This document shows positions 43,306-52,074 of a stretch of 64,000 nucleotides of DNA, piece by piece. Position 1 is the first letter of the stretch; each line of letters opens with the position of its first letter. The stretch covers positions 62,001 through 126,000 of the forward strand of contig NZ_JACXIZ010000028.1 of NCBI RefSeq assembly GCF_014705605.1, given 5' to 3'. The DNA comes from Paenibacillus sabuli. Lineage in GTDB: Bacteria > Bacillota > Bacilli > Paenibacillales > Paenibacillaceae. The notes below the pieces were generated by a model. It was not told where the DNA came from, searched no databases, and saw only the letters and a list, made by a program, of their open reading frames with translations. The translations under genes and the position numbers were made by a program.

Positions 43306-43324
43306 AACTTACTAATAGTTAGTT
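43306..43324 (+). promoter_or_regulatory. Candidate operator, inverted repeat
   Basis: AACTTACTA-A-TAGTTAGTT, 8 of 9 pairs, about 20 bp after the predicted transcription start of the yceI-like gene. The TTACTA/TAGTAA-like core recalls operators of HxlR/DUF24 or MarR redox regulators; assignment is inference. Confidence 0.45.
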
Positions 43325-43353
43325 ATTTAATTGAGACGAGGAGAGTGGAAGGC

Positions 43354-43887
43354 ATGACTGTACAAAAATGGGCCGTGGATGCGGGTCACAGCAGCGTGGA
43401 TTTTTCGATCAAGCATATGATGATTGCGCGGGTGAAGGGCACGTTTCATACGTTCGAGGCGGACATCGAGGCCAATCCGGAGGATCTGACAACGGCGAGC
43501 ATCGAGTTCCGCGTCGACCTGGGCAGCATCGATACGCGCAATGCGGATCGCGACAATCACTTGCGTTCGGGTGATTTCTTCAATGTGGAGAAGAACCCGC
43601 AAATGGTGTTCACCGCCAAGCAGATCGTCTCGACCGGCAGCGGCGACTACCGCGTCACCGGAGACCTGCTGCTGAATGGATTGACGCGCACCGAAACCTT
43701 TGTCGTCACCTACGAGGGCTCGGGCAAGGATCCATGGGGCAACGACAAGGTCGGCTTCAGCGCCAAGGGCGCGATCCTGCGCAGCGACTACGGCCTCACC
43801 TACAACTCGGCGCTGGAGACAGGCGGGGTGCTGATCGGCGACGAGGTAAAGATCGCCATCGAACTGGAGGCGGCGGCGAGCGCGTAA
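43354..43887 (+). CDS. YceI-family lipocalin-like protein
   Basis: 177 residues from ATG 43354 (GAGGAGAG 9 bp upstream; a GTG at 43345 is also in frame). Typical pattern: WAVDAGHSSVDFSIKHMMIARVKGTFHTFEADI, DNHLRSGDFFNVEKNPQMVF, GDLLLNGLTRTE, VGFSAKGAILRSDYGL. The fold binds isoprenoid-like lipids such as polyprenyl quinones. No signal peptide, so cytoplasmic, as for most Bacillus homologues. Confidence 0.93.
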   Translation: MTVQKWAVDAGHSSVDFSIKHMMIARVKGTFHTFEADIEANPEDLTTASIEFRVDLGSIDTRNADRDNHLRSGDFFNVEKNPQMVFTAKQIVSTGSGDYRVTGDLLLNGLTRTETFVVTYEGSGKDPWGNDKVGFSAKGAILRSDYGLTYNSALETGGVLIGDEVKIAIELEAAASA

Positions 43888-43964
43888 TGCGCCGGGCCCG
43901 TTTCTTTTCCGGCAGCAAGGTCTGACAGGCCGTGACTGGCGAATCGGAGCGTATAGTGAACTGG

Positions 43965-44018
43965 AAAGCGGCAGCGAGGACCGTCCGATTCGCGGGCGGC
44001 GGCCTCGCTGCCGCTTTT
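43965..44018. terminator. Bidirectional terminator between yceI-like and add genes
   Basis: AAAGCGGCAGCGAGG pairs with CCTCGCTGCCGCTTT around a 23-base loop, followed by T5; the minus strand also ends with T after the stem. Confidence 0.82.
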
Positions 44019-44041
44019 TCCACCGTTGTCGCGCGCGCCCG

Positions 44042-45094
44042 TCAATCCCAATCCAGAAGCGCCTGTTCCAGCTCCTCGTGCAGCGCCGCCCGCCTGGCAG
44101 TAGAGAGGAACGCGGCATCGATTGCGTTGCGCGCCAGCTCGGGCACCGCGGATATCGGCAGGCCGCCTTGCCGCACCAGCCGGGCGTACTCCGCGGACAG
44201 GGTGGTGCCGGAGACGGTCGGATTATCGGTGTTGACGGAGACGCGCAGGCCTTGTTGCCAATAGGTCCGCAACGGGTAGCGGTCCCAGCTTGCGGCGGCG
44301 CCGGTCTGCATATTGCTGAGCGGACACATCTCCAGCGCGATGCCGCGGGCGCGCACGAGCTCCAGCAGCGCCGGATCCTCGCGCAGACGGACGCCGTGCC
44401 CGATCCGCGACGCGCCGAGATGCTCGATCGCCTCGCGGATATTGTGGACCCCGGCGGCCTCGCCGGCATGAATCGTGACCGGCAGCCGGTGGCGGCGGGC
44501 AGCGGCGAATACTTCGCGGAACCGGCTCGCCGGATAAGCGGTCTCGTCCCCGGCCAGATCGACCGCGGCCAGTCCATGTCCGAGCAGCGGGGCCGCCTCC
44601 TCGATCACCTCGAGATTAACAGCTGTCTCGTGGTGCCGCATGCAGATCGCGATCGCGCTAGCCGTCGTCTTGCTGGCGGCTTCGCCGCGGCGCATGCCGG
44701 CGAGGACATGCGCTGCGGCTTGACGCACAGACAGCCCTTGCCTGCGGTGCAGCTGCGGGGCGAAGCGAATCTCGACGTGGCGCACGCCGTCCGCGGCGCA
44801 GTCCAGGACGGTCTCGCAGGCGATGCGCTCCAGCGCGGCGCCGCGCTGCATGGACGGCAGCACCAGATCGAAGGTGCGCAAGTATTCGGGCAGGCTGCTG
44901 CAGCCGGGCTCCACCTGCATGTACCTGCGCAGGGCCTCCGGCTCGGCCGCCGGCAATGCTCTGCCCTCGGCGGCCGCCAGCGCGAGCAGCGTCTGCGGAC
45001 GGACCGCGCCGTCCAGATGCAGATGCAGCTCGACCTTGGGCAGACGGCGCAGGCGTGCCGCCAGCTGCTGATCCTCCATCGCCGTATCCTTCAC
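44042..45094 (-). CDS. add: Adenosine deaminase
   Basis: 350 residues. Metal and catalytic residues are intact: HLHLDGA (metal His pair), HAGEAAG (His and catalytic Glu), SRIGHGVRL (His) and NTDNP (Asp pair). Deaminates adenosine or deoxyadenosine to inosine in purine salvage. Start GTG 45094, 10 bp after AAGGAG; ATG five codons later is a possible alternative. Confidence 0.94.
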   Translation of the reverse strand: MKDTAMEDQQLAARLRRLPKVELHLHLDGAVRPQTLLALAAAEGRALPAAEPEALRRYMQVEPGCSSLPEYLRTFDLVLPSMQRGAALERIACETVLDCAADGVRHVEIRFAPQLHRRQGLSVRQAAAHVLAGMRRGEAASKTTASAIAICMRHHETAVNLEVIEEAAPLLGHGLAAVDLAGDETAYPASRFREVFAAARRHRLPVTIHAGEAAGVHNIREAIEHLGASRIGHGVRLREDPALLELVRARGIALEMCPLSNMQTGAAASWDRYPLRTYWQQGLRVSVNTDNPTVSGTTLSAEYARLVRQGGLPISAVPELARNAIDAAFLSTARRAALHEELEQALLDWD

Positions 45095-45278
45095 CCGTGC
45101 CTCACTCCTTTTTTATTCTGTTTATACTATACGACACCACGCAAGACCATTCCTCCCGGTGGCCGCGATCGCCCCTCCATCATTGCCCGTCGTTTCATAC
45201 GGAATCGATCCGGGTAACCTGAGGGTATAGGCGCGATTTCATTTTGCGCTGCAATCCCGATCAAGGAGTGAGAGCGCT

Positions 45279-45968
45279 ATGAAGGCAACCTTTCTCGGAC
45301 ATAGCTGTGTGCTGGTAGAGACGAAGCAGCATACGATTATTATCGACCCGTTCCTGACCGGCAATCCCGCCGCCAGCCGTTCGGCGGACAGCATACGCGC
45401 CGATGTCGTACTGCTGACCCACGGACACAACGATCATGTCGGAGACGCGGAGCAGATCGCCAAGGCCAACGACGCGCTGGTCGTCGCCCCCAACGAGCTG
45501 GCCGTCTGGCTGGGCTGGCAGGGATGCCGCACCCATCCGATGCATATCGGGGGCGCGCATGCCTTCGATTTTGGCCGCGTCAAATTCACGCCCGCTCTCC
45601 ACGGATCCGGTTACGAGCTGGCAGACGAGAAACGCATTGTCTATATGGGCATGCCCGGAGGGCTGCTGCTAAGCGCCGATGGTTACACGATTTATCACGC
45701 GGGAGATACGGCTCTCTTCGGCGATATGAAGCTGATCGGCGATCGCGAGCAGATCGATTTGGCTTTTTTGCCGATCGGCGACAATTTCACGATGGGGCCG
45801 GAGGATGCGCTGCTGGCGGCGCAATGGATCGGCGCCAAGCAAGTCGTGCCGGTGCATTACAATACCTTCCCGCTGATCGAGCAGGACGGAGACGCCTTCG
45901 TGCAAGCATTGGCCGCCCATCGCATGGACGGCAAGGCGCTGGCGCCCGGGGACTGGCTGGAATTGTAA
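45279..45968 (+). CDS. UPF0173 metal-dependent hydrolase (metallo-beta-lactamase fold)
   Basis: 229 residues; AAGGAGTGAG before [13 protein letters not shown] is the zinc-binding HxHxDH motif; YHAGDTALF supplies the bridging Asp and [10 protein letters not shown] the last His. Homologous to B. subtilis YtkL. The real substrate is unknown. Confidence 0.95.
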   Translation: MKATFLGHSCVLVETKQHTIIIDPFLTGNPAASRSADSIRADVVLLTHGHNDHVGDAEQIAKANDALVVAPNELAVWLGWQGCRTHPMHIGGAHAFDFGRVKFTPALHGSGYELADEKRIVYMGMPGGLLLSADGYTIYHAGDTALFGDMKLIGDREQIDLAFLPIGDNFTMGPEDALLAAQWIGAKQVVPVHYNTFPLIEQDGDAFVQALAAHRMDGKALAPGDWLEL

Positions 45969-45992
45969 GCCGAAGCGCTTCCCCCGGATCAG

Positions 45993-46040
45993 GGTGCGGG
46001 CGATATTGTTCGCAAGCGAATGCAACTCGCACCTTTTTTT
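45993..46040 (+). terminator. Terminator after UPF0173 gene
   Basis: Outer stem GGTGCG / CGCACC enclosing TTCGCaaGCGAA, then seven T. Confidence 0.8.
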
Positions 46041-46056
46041 GCACGATTGCGTATGG

Positions 46057-46260
46057 TATAATCATACAATGACCGGAAGCGACGCCGTCCTCGCAGCGCT
46101 GCGGACAAGCGACCCGGTCGCCATCGGCGTGCCTTCGCATGGCGGTTCTAACCTATACATAAGCAATGTTGTCAGGTAAATGAGGGAATCCGTCTGCTTA
46201 CAATGTCGGAAGTCTTCTCGTGGCCTAACTCTCCTGAATACAGGGCAGTTAGGTCTTTTT
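46057..46260 (+). promoter_or_regulatory. Possible transcribed leader ending in a terminator-like hairpin
   Basis: A TATAAT (46057-46062) inside GTATGGTATAATCATAC is followed by about 190 bases and the hairpin CCTAACTC...GCAGTTAGG with TCTTTTT (about 46222-46258), 45 bp before the kinase start. A 36-codon open frame (46069-46179) begins at an ATG only 7 bases after the -10 and lacks a ribosome binding site. The layout suggests attenuation of the kinase operon, but I recognise no riboswitch. The rest of the 45969-46304 gap is otherwise empty. Confidence 0.4.
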
Positions 46261-46304
46261 CGGTTTACAATAATTTGAAAGATTGGGGGCGGCATGCGGT
46301 GGAA

Positions 46305-47222
46305 ATGTCGCGGCGGCGTCTTCCGTCTGTACAAGCCCTTGCGGTGGCGGGAATCGTCCTTCTTGTGCTTCATCAGGGCGTACTTCTGCTGTTCGCGGCG
46401 GAATGGCTGCTGCATGCCGTTACTCTCGCAGGCGGATTGCTGGTGCTGCTGGCGGTCCTTCGCGTCTATCGCGCCTTCCATGATTCGTGGGCGCCGCTCG
46501 CGGCATCGGGGCAGGTGGGAAGCGTGGTCCAAAAGCAGCGAATGCCGCCCCCTGATCCGGAGCCTGCCGGATCCGACCAATTGGCGATGGCCGGCATGCT
46601 GGCGGCCGGCATTGCCCATGAGATTCGCAATCCGCTGACCAGTCTGAGGGGGTTCCTTCAGCTGCTGCGCGCGGACAAGCAGCGCTACTCGGATATTATG
46701 CTGGCCGAGGTGGATCGCATCAATGAAATTGTCAATGAACTGCTTCGACTGGCGGACCCGAAGCCGCGCGAGCCCGAGCAGAAGCCGTTGCTGCCGCTCG
46801 TGCGGAGCGTCGTTACCTTGCTCGAGGGTCAGGCGAACCTGATGAACGTGCGCATGCGTATAGAGACCGATGAGGCGGCCGAAGTCGCGGTCGTGGTCTG
46901 CGAGGAGAACAAGCTAAAGCAGGTCTTCATCAATCTGGTCAAAAATGCGATTGAAGCGATGCCAGACGGCGGCGAAATTGAGCTTCATTGCTTTTGCGAG
47001 GGGAAGCGGGTCTGCCTGCAAGTGGCGGACCGCGGCTCCGGGATCGACGTGCAGCTCGCTGACCGCTTGGGCCAGCCGTTTGTCACGACCAAGGAGAATG
47101 GCATGGGCCTGGGACTGATGATCTGCCGCAGCATTATCGAGGGCCACAAGGGCGACCTTCAATTCGACGGCCGCGAGCACGGCGGCACGGTGGTGACGGT
47201 CAGCTTGCCTATACTACGCTAG
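46305..47222 (+). CDS. Sensor histidine kinase without input domain (Kin-like)
   Basis: 305 residues from ATG 46305. Longer in-frame starts (46203, 46275) lie within or before the terminator-like hairpin and have no ribosome binding site; GCGGTGGAA precedes 46305. Two membrane helices (about 10-30, 36-58), then HisKA (GIAHEIRNPLTSLRGFLQLL, His near residue 106) and HATPase_c (NLVKNAIEAMPDGG, DRGSGI, GMGLGLMICRSIIEGHKG). H-box and ATP-site style match the sporulation kinases of Bacilli (KinB/KinD type), but no sensor domain is present. No regulator adjoins it, as is typical of phosphorelay kinases. Confidence 0.82.
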   Translation: MSRRRLPSVQALAVAGIVLLVLHQGVLLLFAAEWLLHAVTLAGGLLVLLAVLRVYRAFHDSWAPLAASGQVGSVVQKQRMPPPDPEPAGSDQLAMAGMLAAGIAHEIRNPLTSLRGFLQLLRADKQRYSDIMLAEVDRINEIVNELLRLADPKPREPEQKPLLPLVRSVVTLLEGQANLMNVRMRIETDEAAEVAVVVCEENKLKQVFINLVKNAIEAMPDGGEIELHCFCEGKRVCLQVADRGSGIDVQLADRLGQPFVTTKENGMGLGLMICRSIIEGHKGDLQFDGREHGGTVVTVSLPILR

Positions 47223-47313
47223 ATTGGAGGACATCGAGACTTGGTCGGCAGCGGCTCCGATGGGCATGACGGCGGAATCGCCCGGCACAGGTCGCAACTA
47301 GATGAAGGAAGCT

Positions 47314-47988
47314 ATGAATCATTACCAGCAGCTCATTTCGAGCTTTACCGGAAAATTGTTGCGTGATTATTTCGGGAAGGGACCCGAATCGGTATTTGTG
47401 TCGATCGGATCGTCATGCATTGCCATCTATGCGCGCAAATTTCTGACCCCGTCGGAGCGGGTACTGCTGGAACAGAAGCAGGGGGCCATCGTCGATCAGG
47501 TGCGCGGCTTGCTCCTGGAGCGCATGGCCCCCGAAATTGCCAATTACATCGCCACGGTAACCGGCGTCAGGCCGGAGGAAATTTATTGCGATTGGAACGT
47601 GGATAGTCGGACGCTGATGATACTCGGACTGACCGGCGAATCGATGCTGGAAGTCGAATCGGATGCAGCCGGCTACGCCGGCAAGCAAGAGCTGGAGCGC
47701 GAGATCAGCCGGATCAGCGAGGAAGCCGCCTCGTCGCAGATTGCCTCCTACGAGATCAACGCTCGCACGCTGCTCGTCGTACGCACCGGCGTGCTGGTGC
47801 GTATCGAGCAGGAGCTGATCCGGCTCGGGCAGAGCGAATTGCTGCGTCGCGCCAAGCGCGATCTGGCCAAGCGCGAGCTGCTGCGCAGCAGCGCTGTGGA
47901 GGGCATTCTCGGCCGTCGCATCGTAGATGCCTTCGCCGACTGGGACTTTTCGCGCGACCGCAGTGTCATGCTGCTCCTGCTCGCATAG
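47314..47988 (+). CDS. MpsC-family (DUF2294) protein
   Basis: 224 residues from ATG 47314, placed after AAGGAAG; an ATG at 47302 has no ribosome binding site. Two DUF2294-like units: residues about 5-110 (FTGKLLRDYFGKGPESVFVSIGSSCIAIYARKFLTPSE) and about 130-224 (ISRISEEAASSQIASYEINARTLLVVRTGVLVRIEQ). MpsC is encoded with the Na+-translocating MpsAB system in Staphylococcus; no mpsAB is seen here. Its role in isolation is unknown. The double domain follows the upstream kinase by 91 bp and could be co-transcribed. Confidence 0.75.
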   Translation: MNHYQQLISSFTGKLLRDYFGKGPESVFVSIGSSCIAIYARKFLTPSERVLLEQKQGAIVDQVRGLLLERMAPEIANYIATVTGVRPEEIYCDWNVDSRTLMILGLTGESMLEVESDAAGYAGKQELEREISRISEEAASSQIASYEINARTLLVVRTGVLVRIEQELIRLGQSELLRRAKRDLAKRELLRSSAVEGILGRRIVDAFADWDFSRDRSVMLLLLA

Positions 47989-48270
47989 TGAACATCACAT
48001 GCGGCTATTATTCAATCCAAGCAACCGGGAGAGACCCTGCCAATCGCAAGGCGAGGCGGCACCGCCCACTGACGGCGTCTTATGCTTCGCTGACGAATGC
48101 TCAGGCGCTCTCTCCCTCGCAACATCCCCTTCCATGCCCCGCATGATTGACCTTTCGCACCTCTTTTTTCTTCGACTGCTAATCCATAGTCTCTCTCCAT
48201 GCAGCCGCAGCGGATGAAAATGCCGCTCTTGTGGCATAGTACTCCAAACAAGTATAAGGAGGAGTGCGCC

Positions 48271-49059
48271 ATGGGAATGCGACGCAGGTATGCCCTGTTG
48301 GCTGCCGGTGCGGCAGCTGCGCTGTGGCTGCTGTTGGGCAGTACGGCCGGCGCGACCGGGGATGCGCCGTATCATTTCGGATTCAAAAAAAGCAGGGCTG
48401 GCCAGCCCGCCTCCATCGAGCAGGAAGGCTTCAAGTCGCTGCTGGAGCGGCACGGGGCGATTTTTAAAGGCGACGGTTCGCGCAAGGACCTGTATTTAAC
48501 CTTTGACAACGGCTATGAGAACGGCTATACCGCGACGATCCTGGATGTGCTGCAGGAGCGGCAGGTGCCGGCGACGTTTTTTGTGACGGGCCACTATGTC
48601 AAGGATCAACCGGAGCTGCTGCGACGCATGGCCCGGGAAGGTCATCTGATCGGCAATCACTCCTGGAGCCATCCGGATATGACGACGATCGGCGACGCCC
48701 GCATCCGCGAGGAGCTGGCGAAGGTCCAGCAAGCGGTGCAGGAGGTGACGGGTCAGCGCGAGATGCGCTATCTGCGGCCGCCGCGCGGCATCTTCAGCGA
48801 CCGCTCGCTGGCGGTCAGTCATGCGGCGGGGTACACGAATGTATTCTGGTCGGTCGCCTATAAGGACTGGGATACGAAGCAGCAAAAAGGCGGACAATAC
48901 GCCTACGACAACGTTGTCGCGCAGCTCCATCCGGGCGCGGTCATCCTGCTGCATGCCGTCTCCAAAGACAATGCCGAGGCGCTCGGCCGCATCATCGAGG
49001 AGGCGCGGCGTCAAGGCTACGAGTTCCGCAGTCTGGACCGACTGACACACGAATCTTAG
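48271..49059 (+). CDS. pdaA: Delta-lactam-biosynthetic de-N-acetylase, cortex peptidoglycan
   Basis: 262 residues, near the 263 of B. subtilis PdaA. AAGGAGGAG before ATG. Signal peptide (LLAAGAAAALWLLLGSTAGA), then NodB polysaccharide deacetylase: LTFDNGYENGYT (PdaA-type TFDNGYE motif), HSWSHPDM, LRPPRGIFSDRS, and ILLHAVSKDNAEAL. It removes the acetyl group from MurNAc during muramic-delta-lactam formation in the spore cortex, so it supports a spore-forming host. Acts outside the membrane during sporulation. Confidence 0.93.
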   Translation: MGMRRRYALLAAGAAAALWLLLGSTAGATGDAPYHFGFKKSRAGQPASIEQEGFKSLLERHGAIFKGDGSRKDLYLTFDNGYENGYTATILDVLQERQVPATFFVTGHYVKDQPELLRRMAREGHLIGNHSWSHPDMTTIGDARIREELAKVQQAVQEVTGQREMRYLRPPRGIFSDRSLAVSHAAGYTNVFWSVAYKDWDTKQQKGGQYAYDNVVAQLHPGAVILLHAVSKDNAEALGRIIEEARRQGYEFRSLDRLTHES

Positions 49060-49163
49060 GAATGTGCAAACGTTGATTAGCTTCCTCTATGGTCGGAGGC
49101 GAGTTCCTTCCTTACAATAAGCGGTAGCAACCGATATTGAAGCTCAAGGGAGGAACCAACGAG

Positions 49164-50576
49164 ATGCAACCCCGTCAACCGCGCCTGCTCAATGACGAGC
49201 AGATGCGCCAATTCATTACGCAGGGCTATCTGATTCTGCAGACCGACTTTTCCGAAGCCTTCCACCGCACCCTGGTCGAGCAGCTCAATGCCGTCTACGA
49301 AAAAGAGGGCAATCCGGGCAATAACCTGCTACCGCGTATTCGCGAGATGCAGCAGGTCTTCGATCATCCGACCGTCACGGGCGCGCTCACAAGCGTGCTG
49401 GGCGAGCACTACATGCTGCACGCGCATCGGCACGGGCATCATAATGCGTCGCCCAAGGCCGGCGGCTGGCACAAGGATAGCTACTGGGGCTATCGCAAAA
49501 TTCGCAACCATCACCCATGGTGGGCGATGATCATGTACTTCCCGCAGGACACGCCGGTCGAACTCGGGCCGACGGGCGTCTTTCCCGGTACGCAGAATTA
49601 CGAATCGCGCGTCTTCGAGCAAGAAGAGAACGCAGAGGAGGCATTGGCCAGCGGCAAGGCGGGCACGTTCGCGCTCATTCACTACGACATCTGGCATCGA
49701 TCGACCCCGAATGTGCTCGGGCAACACCGCTATATGCTGAAATTCGAATTCATGCGGACGGAGGCGCCGACGGCTCCGAGCTGGGACAATCAGACGCCGG
49801 AATGGCAGGCGCCGACAGCGCTGAACACTCCGATCGCGCAGCATGCGGACATGTGGCGCGAGACGTGGAACTGGCTGTCCGGGAAGGTCGGCAGTCTGGC
49901 GGATACGGCCGCGGCGGACGCCGGCCGCGTAGCCGAGCTGGCCGAGGCGCTGGCATCCGATGATGAGCCGGCCGCGCTGAATGCGGCCTATGGGCTGGCG
50001 CGCTACGGCGCGGCCGGAGTAGAGGCGCTGCTGAGCGGCCTGAATCAGGGCGCCGGGCGCGTCGTCAGCCGCGCCGGCTACGGACTCGCGGCAGCGGGCG
50101 CAGCCGCGGTGCCGGGTCTGAGCGCAGCGCTGGCGAGCGAGCGCGAGGAGACGGTGGCCCATGCGGTCTTCGCGCTGGGCGAGCTGCGCGAGCTGGCGTC
50201 TCCGGCGCTAGCGAAGGTGGCTGCGCTGATGGAGCATCCGGCGCCGAGCGTGCGCCATGCGGTCGTGGAGGCGCTGTCGATGATCGGCGTGCCGGCCGAT
50301 ACGGCGACAGGCGGCCTGATCCGGGCGCTCCAGGACGAGGATGTGCAGACGCGCTTCATGGCCGGCCTGTCGCTGGCGCGACTCGGTTCCGCCGCCGGCG
50401 CGGCCGTGCCTCAGCTGTGCCGCGCACTGGACGACGACAATCGTTACGTGCGGGCGCACGCCGCCGAGGCGCTGCATTATATTGCGACGCCCGAGGCCAA
50501 GGATGCGCTCATCGAGTACCTGCTGGCTGCGCGCTGGTGTCCGACGACGACGCCGGAGAGCACGTTCTACCCCTGA
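49164..50576 (+). CDS. PhyH dioxygenase fused to HEAT repeats
   Basis: 470 residues from ATG 49164 (GGGAGGA 9 bp upstream). N-terminal PhyH fold (about 10-215): Fe ligands in GWHKDSYWGYRK (HxD) and IHYDIWHRSTPN (distal His), ELGPTGVFPGTQNY. Then about five to six HEAT-like helical repeats (about 250-455), for example ALNAAYGLARYGAAGVEALL, VAHAVFALGELRELASPALAKV and VRHAVVEALSMIGVPADTA. Phycobilisome-lyase-like and E-Z-type HEAT repeats often bind proteins or substrates. The C-terminal end is TTTPESTFYP. The enzyme is unlike the single-domain PhyH at 36698. Function unknown. Confidence 0.85.
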   Translation: MQPRQPRLLNDEQMRQFITQGYLILQTDFSEAFHRTLVEQLNAVYEKEGNPGNNLLPRIREMQQVFDHPTVTGALTSVLGEHYMLHAHRHGHHNASPKAGGWHKDSYWGYRKIRNHHPWWAMIMYFPQDTPVELGPTGVFPGTQNYESRVFEQEENAEEALASGKAGTFALIHYDIWHRSTPNVLGQHRYMLKFEFMRTEAPTAPSWDNQTPEWQAPTALNTPIAQHADMWRETWNWLSGKVGSLADTAAADAGRVAELAEALASDDEPAALNAAYGLARYGAAGVEALLSGLNQGAGRVVSRAGYGLAAAGAAAVPGLSAALASEREETVAHAVFALGELRELASPALAKVAALMEHPAPSVRHAVVEALSMIGVPADTATGGLIRALQDEDVQTRFMAGLSLARLGSAAGAAVPQLCRALDDDNRYVRAHAAEALHYIATPEAKDALIEYLLAARWCPTTTPESTFYP

Positions 50577-50692
50577 TCCGCAGCGGCCCATTTTGCGGAT
50601 GTCTGGGTGTTTGCCAGTCCGGCAGGCGTACCCGGGACATAAGCTGTCATTGTGTAGCACACCAACTTGAGAGCAAGGGGAGTGGCAATGCA

Positions 50693-50926
50693 ATGTCAGG
50701 ATACAACAATGTCATGGGAACGGGTATGCAAGCAGGAGTGGCGGGTGCAGAGAGCGGTATGAAGCCGTGCGGCATGCAGCCGATGGCACAGGTAGCGGGG
50801 GCCAACTATGTATGCGGTCCGATGCCGGTCGCAGGCGCGGGCTATGGGCCTTCGTCATATAACATGTGCGGCATGATCCTGGTTCTGTTCATTCTGCTGG
50901 TCATTATCTCGCGGGCCATCTTTTAA
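50693..50926 (+). CDS. YjcZ-type sporulation small protein
   Basis: 77 residues from ATG 50693 (AAGGGGAG 10 bp upstream); an out-of-frame ATG five bases earlier is ignored. Gly/Ala/Met/Tyr-rich N-terminus with several Cys (KPCGMQP, YVCGP, YNMCGM), then a C-terminal membrane helix MILVLFILLVIISRAIF, the hallmark of the YjcZ/YjcZ-like family of sporulation peptides. Followed by a perfect hairpin terminator. Confidence 0.75.
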   Translation: MSGYNNVMGTGMQAGVAGAESGMKPCGMQPMAQVAGANYVCGPMPVAGAGYGPSSYNMCGMILVLFILLVIISRAIF

Positions 50927-50960
50927 GCAGCTGGCCGACAGATCCGATCCGTTAGACGCA

Positions 50961-50992
50961 GCAGGGCCGCCGGTCGCAACCGGCGGCCCTGC
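50961..50992. terminator. Hairpin terminator between yjcZ-like and AraC genes
   Basis: GCAGGGCCGCCGGT / ACCGGCGGCCCTGC, perfect 14-bp stem, four-base loop; T tracts are weak. Confidence 0.7.
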
Positions 50993-51002
50993 TTGTGCGT
51001 CT

Positions 51003-51836
51003 CTAGCCGCGCGGCACCATCTCCCGGTAGGCGGTAGGAGCGAGGCCGGTATGCTCCTTGAACATGCGCGAGAAATACGGCAGCTCCATGCCGATCGTAG
51101 CGGCGATGGCCGAGACGCTGAGCTCGGTCGTGGCGACGAGATGCTTGGCCTTCTCCAGGCGCATCCGGTTGATGTACTGAATCGGTGAATAGCCGGTGAA
51201 GCTGCGGAACACATTAATGAAATAATTGGGGTGAAAGTGGGCGATCCGCGCCAGCGTCTCTACATTGAGGGACTCCGCCAAATGCAGCTCGATATAGCGC
51301 AGCACCTGGCTCATCTTCTCGAACGAGGCCGAGACGCCGGTGTTCCACTTGGGCGGCCCCCCTGCTTCGAGGTAGTTGGCGAGCAGCTCGAACATCAGGG
51401 CGCGCACGCGGAATTCGCTTGCCAGCGAGGCGTCGCGATTACGCGCGATCAGTTGCTCGAAGAGCTGCTTGATGTCGGCGCGGTCGCCGAGCGAGACGCA
51501 GGTCGGCGTCTCCACGAGCTGGAACAGCTCCAGGCCGCCGACATTCGCACGGAAATGGCACCAGTACTTGCCGAACGGCTCGCGCCCCTCCAGCGTGCCG
51601 TACGATTGCTGCCTGCCCGCAGGCAGAAAATAAAGCTCTCCGGGCCGGGGGTAGTAGGTGCGGCCGTCGAGCTTGACGTAGCCGCTGCCCTCCCGGATAT
51701 AATACATTTTGTTGTAGTCCGGCGTGAAGTCCTCGTCGCGCCAGTTCTGACCCACCTTGGAATACGCCGCGACCAGCACGTCCAGTTGCGCCTGCGCGGC
51801 GTACTTGTTCCAGAACGCGTAGCCTTCCTTCTGCAT
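51003..51836 (-). CDS. AraC-family regulator with cupin domain
   Basis: 277 residues from ATG 51836 (GGAGGGG 7 bp upstream; a longer start lacks one). Cupin (about 25-100: YNKMYYIREGSGYVKLDGRTYYPRPGELYFLPAGRQQSY) and AraC double HTH (about 180-275: LNVETLARIAHFHPNYFINVFRSFTG, SVSAIAATIGMELPYFSRMFKEHTG). Effector unknown. Lies beside the PhyH-HEAT and YjcZ-like genes but faces them. Confidence 0.9.
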   Translation of the reverse strand: MQKEGYAFWNKYAAQAQLDVLVAAYSKVGQNWRDEDFTPDYNKMYYIREGSGYVKLDGRTYYPRPGELYFLPAGRQQSYGTLEGREPFGKYWCHFRANVGGLELFQLVETPTCVSLGDRADIKQLFEQLIARNRDASLASEFRVRALMFELLANYLEAGGPPKWNTGVSASFEKMSQVLRYIELHLAESLNVETLARIAHFHPNYFINVFRSFTGYSPIQYINRMRLEKAKHLVATTELSVSAIAATIGMELPYFSRMFKEHTGLAPTAYREMVPRG

Positions 51837-51981
51837 CCCGCTCGCCCCTCCGATGATCCGCCCTATACGCACGGCTTCAATTGCTATTCTCAGGTTGCCA
51901 TTATCGTACCAAAGAATACGGCGCGCGCCTACCTGCCCGCGTCTAAAAAAGCGGCTGCCGCATTCCGCCGTGAACAGCCGG

Positions 51982-52011
51982 TTGACAACGGAAATGTATG
52001 CGACATATAAT
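51982..52011 (+). promoter_or_regulatory. Sigma-A promoter of marR-ABC operon
   Basis: TTGACA (51982-51987), 18 bp, TATAAT (52006-52011): near consensus. Confidence 0.8.
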
Positions 52012-52033
52012 TAGGTAGCCTATTAAATTAATA

Positions 52034-52048
52034 ACCAAATTATTTGGT
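52034..52048 (+). promoter_or_regulatory. Candidate MarR operator
   Basis: ACCAAATTATTTGGT, perfect 7-1-7 palindrome between promoter and gene. A weaker arm pair TAGG...CCTA is centred at about 52017, just after the -10. Confidence 0.65.
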
Positions 52049-52074
52049 GCTAAATGAAAAAGGGAGGACTTGGC

